From Pempheris klunzingeri (taxonomy: Eukaryota; Chordata; Actinopteri; Acropomatiformes; Pempheridae), in contig NC_092030.1 in assembly GCF_042242105.1 (NCBI RefSeq), positions 8,876,501-8,940,500 on the forward strand: a stretch of 64,000 nucleotides of DNA. The letters run 5' to 3'. The number at the start of each line of letters is the position of its first letter. The stretch's first letter is position 1. Shown piece by piece: positions 25,560 to 38,768 of the stretch. A program made the translations under genes and the position numbers. Under the pieces are notes generated by a model. That model saw nothing but the letters and a program-made list of their open reading frames with translations, was not told the DNA's origin and did no database searches.

Positions 25560-25855
25560 GTTTTGGCACATGGCAACATTTTGGGTAAGCGAGGACACCT
25601 TTGTAGAGTGAGGGCATTTTTGAAAAGCGATGATGAGGGTAGTTTCAGGACAGTGAAAGCATGAGGCCATTCCAATGAGACATTTTTGCAAAGTGAGGAC
25701 AATTTTGAGAACATTGTTGGAGGGCGGGGACCTTTGCTAGAGTGGGCACAGGTCAAAAAGCAAGGACATTTTGTAAAGGGAAGGCCTGTTTATAGAGTGA
25801 TGACATTTTCGAAAAGGTTGAACATTTTCTGGATTGAGGACGACCTCTGTGGGTA
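25560..25855. repeat. Degenerate GTGAGGACATTTT tandem array
   Basis: Variants of GAGGACATTTTTG(A/T)AAAG recur roughly every 25-35 bases for about 300 bases. The same motif in inverse sense is at 13.93-14.09 kb. Similar dispersed arrays are known from other fish genomes. No coding function is apparent. Confidence 0.65.
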
Positions 25856-26689
25856 GGACCCCTTGGCCTCTACCTGCTGGAGCCTAGTGTGAGTCAGGTC
25901 ATCAGGAGAATCCATCCTGATGTAAGTACAACCCGTTATAAACTTGTGACAGTCTCCATCCTCCAGCTTAAAACGTTTAGGTTTTGCTGTGTGTGTGGTT
26001 TCTTTTAGTTTAAATCCTCTTTAAAATAATAATTTTACTTTTTCATGTGGTGGTCCAACCATGGAACATGACAATGAATTATGTCAAGAAGAGGCATCAC
26101 AAGTATAGAAGCAACGACATGTGTGAGTGTTAGTGAGCCTTCAACAACCAGATAAAGTGTGAATATAACTGAGGCTCCCTGCAGAGACCTCTGAACAAAA
26201 CTCTGCCTCCAAGCTTCTTCTTCTATTAAACCCAAATTGGCTCATTTCGCTTGTCTTAATACAACCCACTTAATAAAAGCACTCTACAGAATAAATGGTC
26301 TTCTTCCACCTCCTGTGGAACAATAAGCATCAGCCTCCGGACAAAATATGCCCAATTAATGTGGAGAGCCTCCATGATAATCATTAGCTCCTCTATTAAC
26401 CCCTCGACACCTCCTCCCTCCTGCTGCATTAACAAGGGGGGTGTGGCTACAATTAGGACTGCTCGCCTGCACGGAAAACATTTTAATAATACATGAAACA
26501 CCAAAGTGAAACGTTCACAGCAGGAGTGATATCAAATATTACCAGGCTCTCCTCCTCCTGCTGTGCCTCCCTGTCCCCTCAGCTGTCACGATGACAATGG
26601 CAGAACTGACAGAGAACACAAGTGTTTTCTTGTTGATTCATCCAGACAGCTGGGAAATCCTGGTTTTCCTACAGCCCCGTCATACGTTA

Positions 26690-27400
26690 ACCTTGCTAAC
26701 CTTTCTCTCTATTTTCATTGTGCCATTTTTAGCCCCCGCTTTCCATTTAAAATATCAGCGGTGCTGTTTTAATCCATCACTGTGCCATTTGAATCCCTCC
26801 TTATTTCAATTTCAGCCTATCAACGTGACATTTTTAACCCCTCCCATTTGAATCCTTTGTTTGTGCCATTTTGATTCCCTCTTTTTTCCATTACCGAATC
26901 TGCCACTGAGCCAAGTTTAGTTCTTCCTTTGGTCCTTCGGATTCCTTACCACATTGAATCATTCACTGTGCATCTTTATTTCCACTTTGAATGATTTATT
27001 GTGCCATTTTTGTCCCCCTCTATCCTTTAGAATCCCTTCTTTCTGTTTTGAATATTCCAGTGTTCAATTTGAATCCCCTCTTCCCCAATTTATGATCCTT
27101 CATTGGCCATTTAAATCCCACCATATCTAAATTTTGAATCCCTCATTCTTTCCATCCCATTTTAAGTCTATAGTTTGAGTTCCCCTTTATGAATACTTCA
27201 CTGTGCCATTTTTGATCCTTCATGGTGTCATTTGAAACTCCTCCTGTCAAATTAAATCATTGTGTGGCTTTGAATACATCCTTTCCATGCTGAATCCTTC
27301 ATTAGACCATTTTGAATCACTTTCCATTCTTACTTTCTGAATTTTTCTATTTTCATTTTCAGTTCCTCATTGTGCCATTGTGAATCCCTCAGTTATGCAT
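26690..27400. repeat. Degenerate array with unit like TGTGCCATTTTGAATCCCTC
   Basis: For about 700 bases, variants of three short phrases alternate in loose order: TGTGCCATTT, TTGAATCC(C/T)TC and TTCATTG. The spacing is about 20-35 bases but irregular, so this looks like an old, heavily mutated minisatellite. Confidence 0.6.
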
Positions 27401-27629
27401 TAAGAGAATTTATGATCAACTCTTTGTTTCACTGTTTTAGTAATTCATTGTTTTACTTTTTTGCCGTATTAATGCGTCTGTATCTGAAGGGTTTTTTTTC
27501 CATCAGCGTTTCCACATTTTCATGTTTCAGTCTGATAATCCTCGGCTCAGTCTTAATTACTCCCTAATAATTAGAAAATCCCAATAATCTGCTGCTTAAT
27601 CAAGGCAATTCAGCTGACTGACAGCGCGC

Positions 27630-27669
27630 GCACACACACACACACATACACACACACACACACACACAC
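27630..27669. repeat. (CA)n microsatellite
   Basis: CA run preceded by a short CG run and containing one interruption. Confidence 0.95.
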
Positions 27670-28139
27670 TCAGCAGCTATCAGCCTTGTGAATGACTTTG
27701 AAGCAGATAATTCTCTGTGTCTCAACATCCACTAATTACCAGCAGCTGAAAATGCTGCAGGAGTCTGAATCAGCTCCTCTGGAAATTACAAGATATACAG
27801 CTAATAATTACACACACACACGTGCACACACAGGCTAGTGTGTCCGTATCAAACGGTCACAGTCTTTCCTCAGTCAGCACTATGAATCTTTAGTCTTGAT
27901 CAGATAGAAACACCCGTCTACACATTTAAAGGACCAGTCCAACATTTAGTAAAATCCTTTTCCTTCCTTGTCTTCCTCAGTCGAGAGAATGGATGACATA
28001 GTAGGGATATGATTGGTCAAGCTGTGTGTGTGTTGTTTTGGCAAATCCCACTTTAGATAAAAAAACTAATTATAAATGAATTTATTCACATGTTTATCTA
28101 AACAAAAAAGCTCTGGCATGTGCCACTTAGAAACTTGTT

Positions 28140-28310
28140 TTGCGCTAAATGCTAATGTCAGCATGCCAGCAAGCTCACAGTGCCAATGCTAACAGATGTT
28201 TTCCAGTTATAATGTTTAGCATGTTCACCATCTAAATTTTGGCGTGTTAGCATTTGCATTTGCAAATTAGCATTAAACACAAGGCACAGCTAAAGCTGAT
28301 GGATCAGTTC
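28140..28310. repeat. GCTAA-rich dispersed repeat
   Basis: Repeated GCTAAT/TTAGCAT words (AAATGCTAATGTCAGCATGC, GTGTTAGCATTTGC, AATTAGCATTAAACAC). This is the composition of a very abundant teleost dispersed repeat, recognised from memory only. Confidence 0.5.
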
Positions 28311-28420
28311 CATTCTGAGTTAAAAATGTTAAGTTAATAATAAGTATTTTACTTGCTTACTTTTCTACATTTGTCTGACAGCTATGGGAATATTATTTAC
28401 TAGATTAAGATGTTATATGG

Positions 28421-28620
28421 GGCAGCTGTGGCTCAGAGGTAGAGTGGGTTGTCTATCAAGCGAAAAATAGGCTGCAGGCCTATAGGCTAGATGTCCACAT
28501 GTCCAAGTGTCCTTGGGCAAAACACTGAACCCCAACTTGCTCCTGAAGCAGCTTCAGTGTGCGAATGTGTGTGAAAGAATAATCTCCTCCAGCTTAGATT
28601 CCTCCTGAATGAATGATGAA
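28421..28620 (+). mobile_element. SINE, same family as 6.6 kb
   Basis: The A box region GTGGCTCAGAGGTAGAGTGG (starting 28428) and the body TCCTTGGGCAAAACACTGAA and CAGCTTCAGTGTGCGAATGT match the SINE at 6610-6903. The B box region is replaced by unrelated sequence, so this copy is damaged. Confidence 0.75.
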
Positions 28621-28947
28621 CACTTATACTACCGATGAAAACTGATGGAAACAGATTTAAACAACAAAATAATGGTGTTGGACCTGTTTTCCCTTCTTTT
28701 TTATGTCTTCAGTGTAGGAGCTTTATTAGTGCGTGTTACTGCCACCCACTTTGCCATGTTTCTAAGAACGGGCAGAACATAAAATAATCACAAAAGAGAG
28801 ACAGAACAGAAGAAACCAACTCAGCCATGGAAAAAAACCCAACATAAATAAATTAGCAGGAAGCAGCAACAAGAGTCACCGCAGCAGGAAACAAACTGAT
28901 TTTTGCAAAGATTTAAAATGGTTGTTTCAACAGCTAGAAAGCAGCCT

Positions 28948-28978
28948 ACACACACACACACACACACACGCACACACA
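28948..28978. repeat. (CA)n microsatellite
   Basis: CA run with one CG interruption. Confidence 0.9.
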
Positions 28979-30655
28979 GACACCGGCTTGCTGCTGCCCT
29001 GTCTCTCTGGTCCAGCTATAAAAACCCATTAGTAATCACTCTTCGACTCTCAGCGGCTCTTTTCGCCCAAACGACTTCCATCCAGCCAATCTGCATAAAT
29101 CTGCATTAATGGACGATTTTCCCTCCACAGAAAACAAATGTGCTTTAAAAAATGCCTCCTTATCTGTCGGTTGTTAGAGGAAACATCAGAGAGCAGAGAT
29201 ACACACACCATCCATCTAACAACATATACACAATTGCAGCTTCTATTAACAACAGATATATCATGACAGATGTATCACTGATGCATATCTTGCAAAACAA
29301 ATACAATAAGAGTGTTGGACAAACAATTCGCTAATGGTTTAGTTATTCTTAGAGTTTGACTGAGGGTGGCGCTAAATGGGTAGGTGAAGCACTGAATCTT
29401 AAGGTGGGTTTATCACATGAACATTTCTGTTTGAAAAGACTGCGTACTTTGGGAAATGATTGTCAAGGACCATGCATGAGTGAGTAGAGTAGTTACACTG
29501 TAGTTAGCTGGCGATCTCAGTCTATCCAACACACGGTCACCAGATTCTCAATAACAGATAACAGAGTTAGATTAGATTTGACTGAGGCTAAACCACAGGA
29601 CTTTTCAGTTCTTCAGGGCAGGCTTAAAATCTATCTGCAGCTGTCAGCAACTCCTTAAAGTGAGACTTTCCACCATTTGAAAGACAAAATTCCTCTTACA
29701 TATGAAAATCTCGGGGGGGGTTGCTGCTATTAGGTTTAGCTTGACCATTAGTATAGTTTTTTAAGGAATTTTTCATTAATGATTCCCTAATTTTTCACTA
29801 ATTTTAGAGCCTTTTTAAAGGGTCCCCCCATGATACCTTTGTTTTTCGTTTTATGAGACGTTGTATAGGGGAAAATAAAAGTACTTCAATTTCCCTTGTA
29901 TTGTTGTACTTAAATATATTTTGATGAGTATTTTTTTATTGGCTAATATATACCCGACGTTAGTGACGGTGTTACTAACTGTTAGGTTGGTGTTCTAGGG
30001 TTAAGTAACATTACTGAGTCAGTTCACTGCCGTTATGACTGTTTGGTGGTACATCAGGATGAACACCATGGTCCAGTATTGACATCGTCTGGCTGTATAA
30101 CAGAGTAATTATGTGTTTCCACCAAATGCAAAGCGAATTTTTCCCGCGAGTGAATTTCAGACAGAGACGTGAAAAGAAACAAGAAGACGCGAAATTGCGG
30201 TGCGAATTACACGAAATATCAGGTGAATTTGCATGTTGCGTGAGTTGAATATAGAGATGTTGAGCGAAAAGTTGGCCTGGCCTCCAGTTTCCCAGCGAGA
30301 CGGCTTCAGTGAACATGTTCTCGAGGGGAATCAGCGCTGACAGGCTGTCCTGATGTCGTGACGGTGACAGACGATAAGTTAACTGCTCCTGGCAACCTCT
30401 AAGCACACCTTCTAGTCCACACAAGACCTGGAGAAAGACCAGATCCAGACTGCTAAGATCTAAAACTGCAGCAAAGCCTTTTCTCCCTGAGAGCAGCCTG
30501 TGGCCTGCTGTGCCACCCTGCAGCCTGGATGAGCGACTGGGAGATAGAGGGATGATGGATGAATATGTGAACTTCTGAAAGTAAACGCTTTTTAATTTGG
30601 CTCTGTTTACAGGCTCTACAGAGTGAAATATAACCAATAACCAAACAAACTAATA

Positions 30656-30840
30656 CAACACACACACACACACACACACACAACCACACACACGTATCAC
30701 ATTAACCATTAGCACACACTCCTGCAACAAGCCCACAACCCATCAATATTTCTCTCTCTCTCACACACACAAACAGTCTGCTGCATGGCTGAGTTTCAAT
30801 CAGATGGTGAGAATCCCATCAGCATTCACAACGAGTCTCA

Positions 30841-30872
<32 letters not shown>
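30656..30872. repeat. CA microsatellite cluster
   Basis: Two CA runs (about 30656-30682 and 30842-30872) with a CT/CA stretch between them, downstream of the mbd2 3' end. Confidence 0.9.
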
Positions 30873-30876
<4 letters not shown>

Positions 30877-31257
30877 ACAGGGTTTCTGACAGAGCAGACT
30901 GGTTCTGCTTCTGCATCGTTCAAGACATTTAAAGCTGTGATCTGTAACTTCCCTGACGTTTAAACTGAGACATGGATGTTGACTCATTCATATCATGTCA
31001 GGGCTACACGTTTAGTAGTGTGGTTGTTCAGGGGTTTGTTATAGCTGTGAAGTAGTTCTGCACTTTAGTAATTCAGTCATTACTAATGCAGTAGAAGTAG
31101 TTTAGCAGGTTGGAGCTTTAGCCCACCTTTTGTTGTTGGTCAGCAGTGAAAACATCAGGCAGCTAACATGAAGGTAACTTTAGAATTCCCTGAAGGTTAT
31201 GAGCGGTGAAGTAACTACGTCTACTGCTGAAGCATCGCACACATAAAAAACTAATAT

Positions 31258-31425
31258 GCTAAATGGTCTGTACTTGTATAGCCTTGCTGGTCTTTTCGAC
31301 CCCTCAAAGCACTTTAACACCACATTCACATTCACCTATTCTCATATCATTCACACAGGAGGACTCCCATTGGACTAGAGGAGCTTTCTTTGGAGCAATT
31401 TGGGGTTCAGTGTGTTGCCCGGTTG
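31258..31425 (-). mobile_element. SINE 3' region, inverted copy
   Basis: Read on the minus strand it contains GGGCAACACACTGAACCCC and ends with an AAAGTGCTTTGAGGGG-like block and AGTACAGACCATTT. These correspond to the body and tail of the SINE at 6.6 kb. The tRNA-related head is missing. Confidence 0.55.
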
Positions 31426-31736
31426 TGCTGTTAGTTACTGTGACAATGACAATAACAAAACACTTGTGTTTCTTACATTTTTTCATCATGAGATGATGTT
31501 TGCAGACATTTTAGACCATTTCTTCTCTTCAAGGTGACTTTTCTTTCCCCTCTTTAATCTGACAGATATCTCATCTCCCGTCCTCATATTCTTTTTCTTA
31601 ATGATGTGCACCTCATCTCACCTGCCCGAACACAGGATGTGTTACCATGACAACCGGCTAATGTTAGCTAGCACATCTCCAATCCTAACTGCAGCTCATC
31701 TACCCATTTGAGACATTTTAACACGTTTAATTCTTA

Positions 31737-31742
31737 TTTATT
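31737..31742 (-). terminator. Candidate poly(A) signal, mbd2
   Basis: AATAAA on the minus strand about 60 bases past the mbd2 stop codon. It is the nearest candidate. The real transcript may use a more distal site. Confidence 0.4.
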
Positions 31743-31802
31743 CCATGTAGAAATGTTGGAATGTTATATAATTAACAGTTGACCTGTCTCACCTGTCTGT
31801 CT

Positions 31803-31920
31803 TTAGGTCATCTTCCCCTCCAGCAGCTCTCGGGTGTTTTCGGCGGCCCGCGCCAAACCGTCAGCCGTCAGCGCCTCCTCCAGACTCCGTCTTGCCTGGT
31901 ACACTTTCAGCTCCTGTTCC

Positions 31921-31961
<41 letters not shown>

Positions 31962-34277
31962 TGTTAGAGAGGATGGATTATTATGAGCCCTATTCCACAC
32001 ACTGGTTTACTACTTGACCAAACATTTTCACTTTAAATGTTATGAATTAATACAAACATCAAGCAGAGATCAAGTGTTGGACTTTGCTAATGCTGGCTGA
32101 ATGGAAGTGAAGCCCTGCAGCCAGGTGCCACCATTTGGTGGAAAGCCAGAAGGGTGGACACTAACTTTTGCTGAACAGCAGCCACTGTGACCAAAAGGGG
32201 TAATTACATTAAACAAATTGTGCTTATTCCTTGTTTTTGTGGCAATACTACGGAAATGTGTGATTGTGACAATAAACAGTAGCATGAGTAGAGAAGGGTG
32301 ATGTAGTCAGCAAACTGGCTCAGTAATGCCACTGACACAGCGATATCCTTTCAAAATCTGCTTACAGAAAGTCTGTTAGCTCACGTTAATGTCTATAGTT
32401 TTTAGATGACGTATGCAGCGATCACATATGCGCAGAATGGTTGGTTATCTACATACTTTTGGCTGCATTGTGTGATTATCTATGGATTAAACTGTAGGTC
32501 ACACTGACATCACAGGCCTGAGGCTCCATGTCACAGGGTCAGCCCGTGCCCTGTGGGGTACGATGTACATGCACATACTGCCACTTCCATGAATTAAATC
32601 AGGCTGGCTTGGAGGCGGCTGTGTCGCATTGTCAGAACATCATCTTTACTCCACGTATACACATCAAGAGGGTCACTGACAAACGCTTCATTCTGTCTCT
32701 ATGTTGGGACATTGTGTGACAAAGCACACTGAGAGTAGTTTTAAATAAGACACAGAGGAGACTGGTGGGCCCACTGGTACCCAGCGTGTTGTAAAGGTTT
32801 TAGCAAGAACAGCAAATTGTTCTCACCTGTTCTCCTCTGCTGTATGTGCACTGCTGTTTTAGACCTGGAATTACCAAGCCTGTCTTGGAAAGGTAGAGAT
32901 GGAGGGGTGTTTATTTTTGTGACCTTGTTATTTAATTGTTTACCTCTCTTCCTAGTTTTGCTTTTTATTATTTTTCCTTTCTTTTTGGGGAAGTATAGTC
33001 ATCTAGAGTTACTTTTGTTTTGCTAGGCCTGCACTGCAAACACTGCTGCACCTGAACGACAGTGGACCGCAAACTTTCTCAGTTTTTGTGCTCAAGCCAC
33101 TCAGTCAGCCTTACACTCCACCTCTAATGAACCAAAACTAAGTCAGCTCTTTATGTGTGCGTTTGTGTCTATTTGCCGTCACAGGCACAGAGAAGATGTC
33201 CACCACATTTTGTCATAACCAACAAAAGACACAAGAGACCAAATCAACTCCATTGTCTGGAGACATGCTTGTGCTATACAATGCTATCTGCTTCTGCTAT
33301 AGAAATAAAGAACATAAAACAGATATTTAAAGTTTAAGTCACGGAAAATAAATACAATTACAGTGAAAAGTACCATTTAAAACAAAATTAGAACAAAATA
33401 TGATGTAAAATAAAAATAGAATAACTACAAATGACAGAAAAACGAAAATAAAAAAGAAAGTGTGAAAGATGAGGAGGAGTACGAGGAGAGAAGATGAAGA
33501 GGAGGGAGGGAGAGGAATGAGAGCGATTTAGGATGACAAGCACATTCAACTGGAGAGAGAGCGGAGGGAAGAGGGAGAGAATTGGAAATTAATGGAGGGG
33601 AGAGATAAGAAAAAGGAGGAGGAGAGGAGGAAGGAAGGCGATATAAGAAGAGAAGAGACACCGGGAAGAAGGAGGGGTGAAATGGAGAGAGAGAGAACGA
33701 TGGAGATGGAGAAACAAAGGAAGGAGAACAACAAGAATGCATTATTGGAAGGGTGGAACAATGAGAGAGGGATGGGAAAAGATGAGGAGGAAGGGCACAT
33801 GGAAGGAAATATTAAAGGAAGTGGAGAAGGATGGAAGAATGGAAATGAAAAAAGGGTGAATGAAAGAAAAACAAGGAAGAAATGAAATCGCGAGAGGTAG
33901 CGAGGGAAGAGGATGAGATATCAAAGGAGGGAGAAAGAATGGAATAAAGGAAATGACTGAATGATGAAGGAATAAGGAAGGAGGAAAGGAAGATGGAATG
34001 GCAAAGGAAGAACAGAGAAACGAACGCAATAAATAAAGAGAAAAGGAAATGTTAAAGGATAAAGAGAAGGATGGAAGAGATGGTGAAAAAGAAGGAAAAG
34101 GCAAGAAAGGAGAGAGGAAATCATGGGAGGGAGGACAATGGAAGGGCAGAAGAAGGGAAAGAGTGGGCAAAGAAGGAGAGAAGGAGATGTAAAAAGAAAG
34201 ACAATACAGGAGAGGGAGGATGTAGTGATGTATTCCAGTGATTCTGCTGTAATGGCTTTGGCCAGATGTTCTCTGCT

Positions 34278-34317
<40 letters not shown>

Positions 34318-37300
34318 AGTCAGTGTGTGTCCCCACAGTGCCCCCTGATGTCAGGTTGCAGCAACTGTCCATGTGGTTTATGGGGACTCTTATTCATTAG
34401 AATAGAGACAGAAAATGACTAAAACTAAACCAGGTACGTAGTTGAGTTGCCATAAGAACATTAGTGCTATAAAAAGTATCATGCGAATTTGTTGTTAATT
34501 GTATCAAAAGTTGAATTTTTTCAGATAAATGAATAAAACATGTAACATTTAGAAATTCTTGCAATAACTGATGTCACTCGGGGTCAGCAGAGACAAGTTG
34601 TGAGCACAACGTCGAGCACAAAGCCAATCCATTCATTCTCAGCTCTGTTTTTGATCTGTTATCTCCTGAGGGAAGCATCAGGCTCCACTATGTCCACCAG
34701 CTGTGTCTGTCTGCTGCTTGGTGCTGAGCAGGTAGTGAGCACCTGTGTCCAAAGACAACCAAAACAGTAAAGTAGTGGGTGGGACAGCTAAACCTCAGTA
34801 AAACAGTTGCATAAAGCTGAGGGAAGCTGCAGGCTCAGGTGTTAACACATGTCTGTGTCCTTCCATTGCACAGAAATGAACCCAAAATATCCCAGATACA
34901 CCTGCTGCCGTCTTGCACTGGTGACGTCATTTGGAGCCTGAGTCTGTGCAGTTAAGATCTGGACCGGAGCTGAGATCACTAGTGTGCAGACTGCCCGACT
35001 TGATCGTGGCTCACAGTTGGCTGTCAATCATGACATATTATGTCCTTTTTCTAGTATCATCGGATGAGAAAAATGAACACTTGAACATATGTCAGCATGA
35101 TAAGAGGACAGAATCCATCTATGGGAAATATCAAAGTGTACCTTGATTTTTTTAGTTTCGACAATGTCCCACCTGCTGACACGGAAGGTTTATCACCTAT
35201 GCAGTATATTAAGTCCTGTACAGAATATTCACTCTCATTTTAGCTCTGTTTTTGGTCTCTACCAATTCTGCTAAATACTCCTGGTAGTTGCTAACTTTGA
35301 TTTTTTGCTGAAAACAGCTGACTGCTGCATCTGGAAATGATGATGATGATGAAAGCAGTGAGTGAACCAAAACATTCAAAATTATGGATTTTAAGCCAAA
35401 ACGATGAAATTCTCTATAGAGGTTGAGGGGAACTACACAGTCAGGTGATAATTATCTGTAGGTTTGTCACTACTGGCAATACTTTTCACATACATTCTAT
35501 ATGTAGGTCATCTGATAAGTTGTATAAGGTACCTTATTAATAACAAAATATTGATATTGATTTATTGAATGGTGACTATGGCGGGAAGTTGACTAAACAA
35601 GTTTTGACTTGATCATTGAAATGAATGGAGTCTAGTGAGACCATATGTCCCCACATTGTCCCAGGGTCCCGACTGGAACGGATTTTATCCTCACAGCTCG
35701 ACTCAAATCCAGTTTATGCTTTTGTGATCATTGTGGAATCTGTTTTCCTCGTGCACGAAGGGAAATCAATGCCTGCCTGGAAAAGGGGGCTCAATCTAAA
35801 CGCTGATTGAATGATGGAGGTAAATGTAACCTAATGTGTTAATGTGCTTGTCCTTCGACAGCAGGTGTTACACAACTCTCCCCAATGCGAGCTCAGTGTA
35901 TCTGCAAACGACGATGATTTTTAGCTGCTTCCTGAATTAGCAGCTCGTTACTCGCTACCTTGGTATTACCTGGGTATAATACCTGCTTATTTTCGGCAAC
36001 ATGTACATTTGCTAGCGTGACTGTGTCTTTATCCTCCTCCTGCTCTTACATGCTTCATTCGTCCTCATCGCTTACCATCTGTCTCCTCTCTCGTCACTCT
36101 CTCATCTTCCTCTCTCCATACAACTTATCACTCCCACTACCCAGCATGCATCAGTCACCTGCACTCATCTAATCCATCTCAAGCTGGAGAGAGAGAGACA
36201 CTGGATTCACCCACTTCAAGATTTTATCAGAGGGAGGAAATAAGACATGAACTGAATGTGGGCACGTTCAGCTGCTTATAAATTCAACTTTTCACGTTAT
36301 TTATTCCCTCAAAAGTTACACAGCTTGGCTTTAACGGGTTAAAAGTTCATAGAACTCTGAGCTCCAAAGACATCAGATATATTATGATGGAAAGTATTGG
36401 CATGAATAATTCTACAGAAATTATAAAAGCAAAGATTTCCCCAAAGCATAATACACATTACTGAGGTTCAAGCATGACAGTAAGAACGTCAATGCAGGAA
36501 ACCCATGATTACTACTGAATAAATCATCTCTTAAAAACTGATACAGCTTGTTCTTTAGTACAATGAAAAAAAGATGAATAGAGGGAGAAAACTAGACATG
36601 AAAGCGAACACTGAAGATGCCCATGCCACTCATGAAACAAGAGCTTGGCGTGAATGAATAATTAGCGGCAGTAGTGGCAAAACAACTCCACAACAATATT
36701 ACTGTTGATGTACCAAAGAGGCCTTAGGGGCAGCAGCTGGAGCCATGCTAGCTGCATGAGCGTTATCGCTGTCAAATTGGTGCCATTAAAATGACGCTGA
36801 ATTAGCTCTGGGTTATTTGATACTGAAAAAAGCCCCAATGATTCTAAGGCATGTTCTGGAGTTATAAAGAGCGTCTTTTAGTCCGATTTCTAAGCAGGTT
36901 TATGTTTGCTTACTTGTGACTAATTTGACCGAGGCATTGTGGGTTTTTAAGGTACCTGTGCACAGAGAAAAGGTCCGGGAGGATGGATCGGTCAAATACC
37001 AGACTTATACACAGGAGACCAGGTTTGTTTCCAAGTTAAACAAAAAGTATACTAATGCACTTATCTTAATGTGTTGGTGCTTTATTTTGGAAGTGTAACT
37101 GATCTGACTAATCATCTCCTCATGTCTCTCCCTCCAACCAACCCTGAGGCACCTTTCACAGACACAGTTACAGGCTGCAGCTCCCTCTGCTGCTTGGAGT
37201 AGTAAAGTAACTTTCCATTTTGTCTCTAAATTGAAATAAACAAGGACAACACCAACATCAAGTATCAAGCAGGACATCAGTCCTGAAATGCTTAGATTAG

Positions 37301-38721
37301 CATATTAGCAACTGAGTGCTGAAATAGTTAGTGTACAATTAAAGCAGTGGAAATAGTAACCTCTAAAGTAAAATGAAAAATGAAGGCGGTGTCTCTCACC
37401 GGATGTGTTCGTCAGTGACAGTGAAGGCCTTGCAGAGCGGCTGGGACGTGTTCAGCCAGATGGCTGGGTTCTTCTCAGCAGCCACAGACGTCTGGCCTGT
37501 TATTGGAGCAGAGCTCATGTGCAGAGCGCTGGCGATGGCTGACAGCAGAGTGTCCTCACTGGAGTCTGGACCAACACCTGCAGAGAGAGACGGGCTCTGG
37601 TCAGAGGACTGAGGTCAGAGGTCACCACTGTGTTCAGGTTCATGATGGAGACTTACTCTGCAGTCCTTTGGGCAGGTCCATGGTCCGCAGGACTTCCTCT
37701 GTGACGTCTGATGAACGCAGACCTTTCAACCTCCGCTCCCAAAACAGCTGCAGACAGACACACAACAGACAGGGTTGAATATCCGCTGTGGACTGCACGA
37801 TCTCTGTAGTCTCAGTGTAGTTTTACTCCCTCATTGTCATTGTTCGTCTTTGTTTTCTGATCTGCCCTTTGCCTGAGATGGAGTCTGCTGCTCCACATTA
37901 AGAGCGGTCCAAAGGCAACCACTGGAATGCTTTTACTGTGATGCAGCCACAGGGAGAGTGCATCTTTACACTCAAAGACCAGACGATGAACTCAATGGTA
38001 ATAAAAATTAGTTGACATCTAGAGTGTTTCAGAGGTAAACAGTGGAGTAAAGTAGTAATAAGACGGGATGAACCTGTGCATTTCCCAGGATGCCTCAGCA
38101 CCCTCTAGTGGCTGCAGTCACCATGACAACCTGGTTTTCTCCATCTCGCGATTAACCCCGTCCTCAGGCATTACCATGGTGACACCAGAGTGTGTGTGTG
38201 TATGTGTGTGTGTGTGTGTGTGTGTGTCAGCCTCTCACCTGTCTGGGTTGCTCAGTCCCTCTCTGAAGGTCTGCCTTCACCTTGTTGCCAGGGTGACTTG
38301 TAATCTTAGTTACGGGCTGTTTAAAGATGGAGGCTGTCTGTCTGATTGGCAGAGCTGTGTTCAGGTCAGGTTTACCTCCCTGGGTGAGACAGAGACAGAG
38401 TCCATGTGTTGTTTTTTCCCCCATTCTCCTTTCCTTATTTCCAAATGGCTCCCCTAATTCCTACCTTCCTTCTTCCCCACCCCTCTTTCTTTTCTTCTTT
38501 CCTTTGTTCATTTCCCTGCTCTTTCCTTCCTTCCTTACATTGTTCTTTTCCTTTTTCCTTTTCTCCTTCCTTCCATCCTGGTCTGGTTTATCTTCCCAAA
38601 TGTAAGACAGAGTGATAATAAACCTGTAACCAGTGTGTGTATTTGGTAATGCATGTGGATGCATATATAAAGGGTTAAGGTTCCAAGCTGAACAACAGGA
38701 AGTGTGTGTGTGCGTGTGTGC

Positions 38722-38768
<47 letters not shown>

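Noticed and set aside
30011-30637. 208-codon open frame on the minus strand
   Set aside because: No recognisable domain and irregular composition. It lies in repeat-rich DNA downstream of mbd2 and is probably chance or transposon-derived.
33742-34311. 189-codon Ser/Pro/Phe/Leu-rich open frame, minus strand
   Set aside because: Product of the purine/pyrimidine-biased tract, which lacks stop codons in this sense. It begins in a CA microsatellite.
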